DNA from: Oscillospiraceae bacterium
Lineage (GTDB): Bacteria; Bacillota; Clostridia; Oscillospirales; Ruminococcaceae
Length of the DNA: 50,398 nt
Direction of reading: 5' to 3'
Assembly (NCBI GenBank): GCA_009781425.1
Contig: WQYC01000019.1
Span: forward strand, 1-50,398
Positions within the stretch are counted from its first letter, which is position 1; the number at the start of each line of letters is the position of its first letter. Made by a program: the position numbers and the translations under genes. Below the pieces are notes generated by a model. The model saw nothing but the letters and a program-made list of their open reading frames with translations. It searched no databases and was not told where the DNA came from. Positions 48,742 through 50,398 of this stretch are shown piece after piece.

Positions 48742-49878
48742 ATGAAAAAAATCATAGCTTTATTACTTACAGTAATATTTTTTGTGGCTTGCGGCGGGGA
48801 AATCGTTGAAACTTTAACCACCCCGCCGCCTGACGGCGGCACCCCTCCACAGGAGGGGAATGAACAAGCTATAAATAACAACGAATTCCCCTCCTTGGAG
48901 GGGTGGCAGACGAACGGCGAAGCCGCGTCTGACGGGGTGGTTGACGAACCCGAGCCTATTATTCTCGACGACATCACGAGAGTTTCGCTTTTGATTGAGG
49001 AATTTAACAGCGCGAGTTTTTATATAATGCCGTCTTTTGACGATATAAATGAAATCCCGATGGAAAATTTCATTGCACTATATATTAGAACGTCAGATTA
49101 TTTTGATTTTGAATTCACCGAAGAACAATTAAACGAAATGAATTCAGGGCTTGAGCGTGAGGGGTGGTTTGGGAGAGCGGGCGGGGTTTTCCCGCAAACC
49201 TTAGAAAATTTTATAAGAGAAAACTATAATAATCATTTTAATATTGAGGGTTTTGATTTTAGTGTAATTAATAATGAGTATATATATTACCCCGGGCAAT
49301 GGATTTCTATTGGTCGTTCAGCAATATGGGACGAGAAAACAGGAGCTTTAATATATTTATTTAATTGGGACGCAACCGGCGGTATCGGAACTTTTTGCAG
49401 GGTTTTGAATACATATTTGAAAGATGATGTATATCATATTATTTCTGCAGATATTTTAGTAGCGGAGTATACTTATGTCGTTGAGAATTACTTTTTACAC
49501 ACAGCCGAGGAAAACGAAAATGGCGGTTTTAATATTACGTCAAAGCAACTTATTGACATAAATGAAGTAATATTCACCGATGAGGATATAGAAAGAATTA
49601 AAGATTTATCCGCGTATGATTTAATTATGGTTGAAAATAAGCCTATCCTAACATATGAAGAAATCCGAGAAATTGCGGAAAGTGCTCTTGATTCCGATAA
49701 TATTAGAATAAGTGAATTTCATAATTATTCTTCTTTGGGATGGTCTTTGTCTTATGATAAGGAGGAAGAAAAAAATTATTATATTGTTGGAATATATCCA
49801 AAAATTGGCGAAGTAATAATCAACAAGGCAACAGGTGAGGTAACCCCTATAGAATATGTAGGTAGGATAACAAACTAA
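48742..49878 (+). CDS. Lipoprotein of unknown function carrying an in-frame palindromic repeat
   Basis: The 378-residue protein has a lipoprotein signal (IFFVACGG, lipid Cys17). Residues about 25-67 (TTPPPDGGTPPQEGNEQ, then NEFPSLEGW and ASDGVVDEPEP) are encoded by an AACCACCCC-type repeat at 48816-48942 that stays in frame, forming the linker after the lipid anchor. The remainder (about 70-378) is a globular domain rich in acidic residues, which I do not recognise. The later part of the gene is clearly more A/T-rich than its neighbours, suggesting separate origin. AGGAGG at 48731-48736 precedes the ATG. Confidence 0.75.
   Translation: MKKIIALLLTVIFFVACGGEIVETLTTPPPDGGTPPQEGNEQAINNNEFPSLEGWQTNGEAASDGVVDEPEPIILDDITRVSLLIEEFNSASFYIMPSFDDINEIPMENFIALYIRTSDYFDFEFTEEQLNEMNSGLEREGWFGRAGGVFPQTLENFIRENYNNHFNIEGFDFSVINNEYIYYPGQWISIGRSAIWDEKTGALIYLFNWDATGGIGTFCRVLNTYLKDDVYHIISADILVAEYTYVVENYFLHTAEENENGGFNITSKQLIDINEVIFTDEDIERIKDLSAYDLIMVENKPILTYEEIREIAESALDSDNIRISEFHNYSSLGWSLSYDKEEEKNYYIVGIYPKIGEVIINKATGEVTPIEYVGRITN
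48816..48942. repeat. AACCACCCC-type palindromic element inside a coding region, copy 3
   Basis: The 127-bp element runs from AACCACCCC to GGGGTGGTT, with inner CACCCCTCC/GGAGGGG and TTCCCCTCC/GGAGGGGTGG arms like the copy at 17977-18098. It lies wholly within the lipoprotein gene at 48742-49878 without a stop codon. Confidence 0.88.
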
Positions 49879-49909
49879 AAAACCGCCTGTTAAGGCGGTT
49901 TTGGTTTTT
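49879..49909. terminator. Bidirectional terminator between lipoprotein gene and nrdR
   Basis: AAAACCGCC at 49879-49887 and GGCGGTTTT at 49894-49902 pair around a 6-nt loop. T-rich sequence follows on the plus strand, and the minus strand has a T-run (TTTTTTAG) on its side as well. Confidence 0.85.
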
Positions 49910-49915
49910 ATAAGC

Positions 49916-50374
49916 TTATTCGCTGTCTTTTTCCTTTGACAGCTCCGCTATAAAATTAATAAAGCTGTCCACATCGCCGAAGTCGCGGTAAACCGAAGCG
50001 AAGCGAATATATGCAACGTGGTCGGCGTCCTTGAGCTTACGCAGGACGAGCTCGCCGATTTTCTCGGACGTAACCTCGCGCTGAAACTTATTTTTCAGCT
50101 CCGTCACGATATCCTCAACCATGTTTTCAAGCGTTTCGAGTTTGACAGGACGCTTGATTGTAGCGCGAAGCAGGCGGTCAATAAGCTTCTGCCGGTCGAA
50201 CGGCTGAATCGTGCCGTCGTTTTTAATAACCATGAGCGGAATATTTTCCACTATTTCGTATGTAGTAAACCTGCCCTTGCACGATAAACACTCACGCCGT
50301 CTGCGTATTTTGTTATCAGTGGGGCGGGAATCAATAACTCTGCTGTCGTGAAATCCGCAGTCAGGACATCTCAT
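49916..50374 (-). CDS. nrdR: Transcriptional repressor NrdR
   Basis: The protein has the NrdR zinc ribbon (MRCPDCGFHDSRVIDSRPTD, then RRRRECLSCKGRFTTYE, four cysteines) and an ATP-cone domain (VIKNDGTIQPFDRQKLIDRL). It represses ribonucleotide reductase genes according to ATP/dATP levels by binding NrdR boxes. ATG 50374 fits the ribosome binding site GAAAGGA and the family start MRCP; ATG 50383 would add three residues. Length (152 residues) is typical. The gene's promoter lies outside the window. Confidence 0.96.
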   Translation of the reverse strand: MRCPDCGFHDSRVIDSRPTDNKIRRRRECLSCKGRFTTYEIVENIPLMVIKNDGTIQPFDRQKLIDRLLRATIKRPVKLETLENMVEDIVTELKNKFQREVTSEKIGELVLRKLKDADHVAYIRFASVYRDFGDVDSFINFIAELSKEKDSE

Positions 50375-50398
50375 TTTATTCATTTCCTTTCGCTATCA

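Overview
The window looks like chromosomal DNA of an anaerobic, spore-forming, plant-fibre-degrading member of the Clostridia (Firmicutes), probably an uncultured gut or rumen type; genus-level placement is inference only. Support: a long pyruvate:ferredoxin oxidoreductase, sporulation genes spoIIR and spoIID, strong AGGAGG ribosome binding sites, TTGACA-17-TATAAT promoters, several lipobox lipoproteins, and xylan/pectin enzymes of families GH11, GH10 and GH105.

Layout. 1-5.5 kb: end of an SCP2-like gene, then the conserved rpmH-rnpA-yidD-yidC-jag cluster, followed with almost no gap by two secreted proteins ending in dockerin-like modules, the second a GH11 xylanase. 5.5-6.2 kb: a tiny transcription unit with two very small ORFs, then a divergent ribbon-helix-helix/XRE regulator pair with a palindromic operator inside one promoter. 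6.2-17.9 kb: DHH phosphoesterase, lipoprotein, nifJ, an HD alarmone-hydrolase-like protein, an Fst-like type I toxin-antitoxin locus (13.35-13.65 kb) not covered by long ORFs, a PstS-like protein, spoIIR, and an ECF sigma/anti-sigma pair preceded by what looks like its own ECF promoter. 17.9-19.2 kb: palindromic repeat elements and a 600-bp non-coding stretch with four exact copies of a 12-mer. 19.2-22.6 kb: VanY-type carboxypeptidase, GH105 hydrolase, and two paralogous surface proteins with sortase-like C-termini.

22.9-37.8 kb (minus strand) is the centrepiece: a ten-gene, 15-kb apparent operon made of two solute-binding proteins, two pairs of sugar ABC permeases, a DUF5696 protein, a YIP1 protein, an NHL/TPR protein and a GH10 xylanase, with no ATPase, read away from a divergent AraC regulator. 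It reads as a membrane-anchored xylan capture, cutting and import system, with roles for the DUF5696/YIP1/NHL components unknown.

38.9-50.4 kb: tRNA-Thr(CGT), an S26-like membrane protein lacking the usual catalytic Ser motif, an EnvC-like M23 peptidase, spoIID, two unknown envelope genes coupled to recG and rsmE, GtrA and ArsC-like proteins, a lipoprotein carrying a palindromic repeat in frame, and nrdR. Two separate families of small palindromic elements (a GTAGGG type and an AACCACCCC type) are scattered through the window and several copies overlap stop codons or lie in reading frames. No rRNA, CRISPR array, transposase or integrase was seen.
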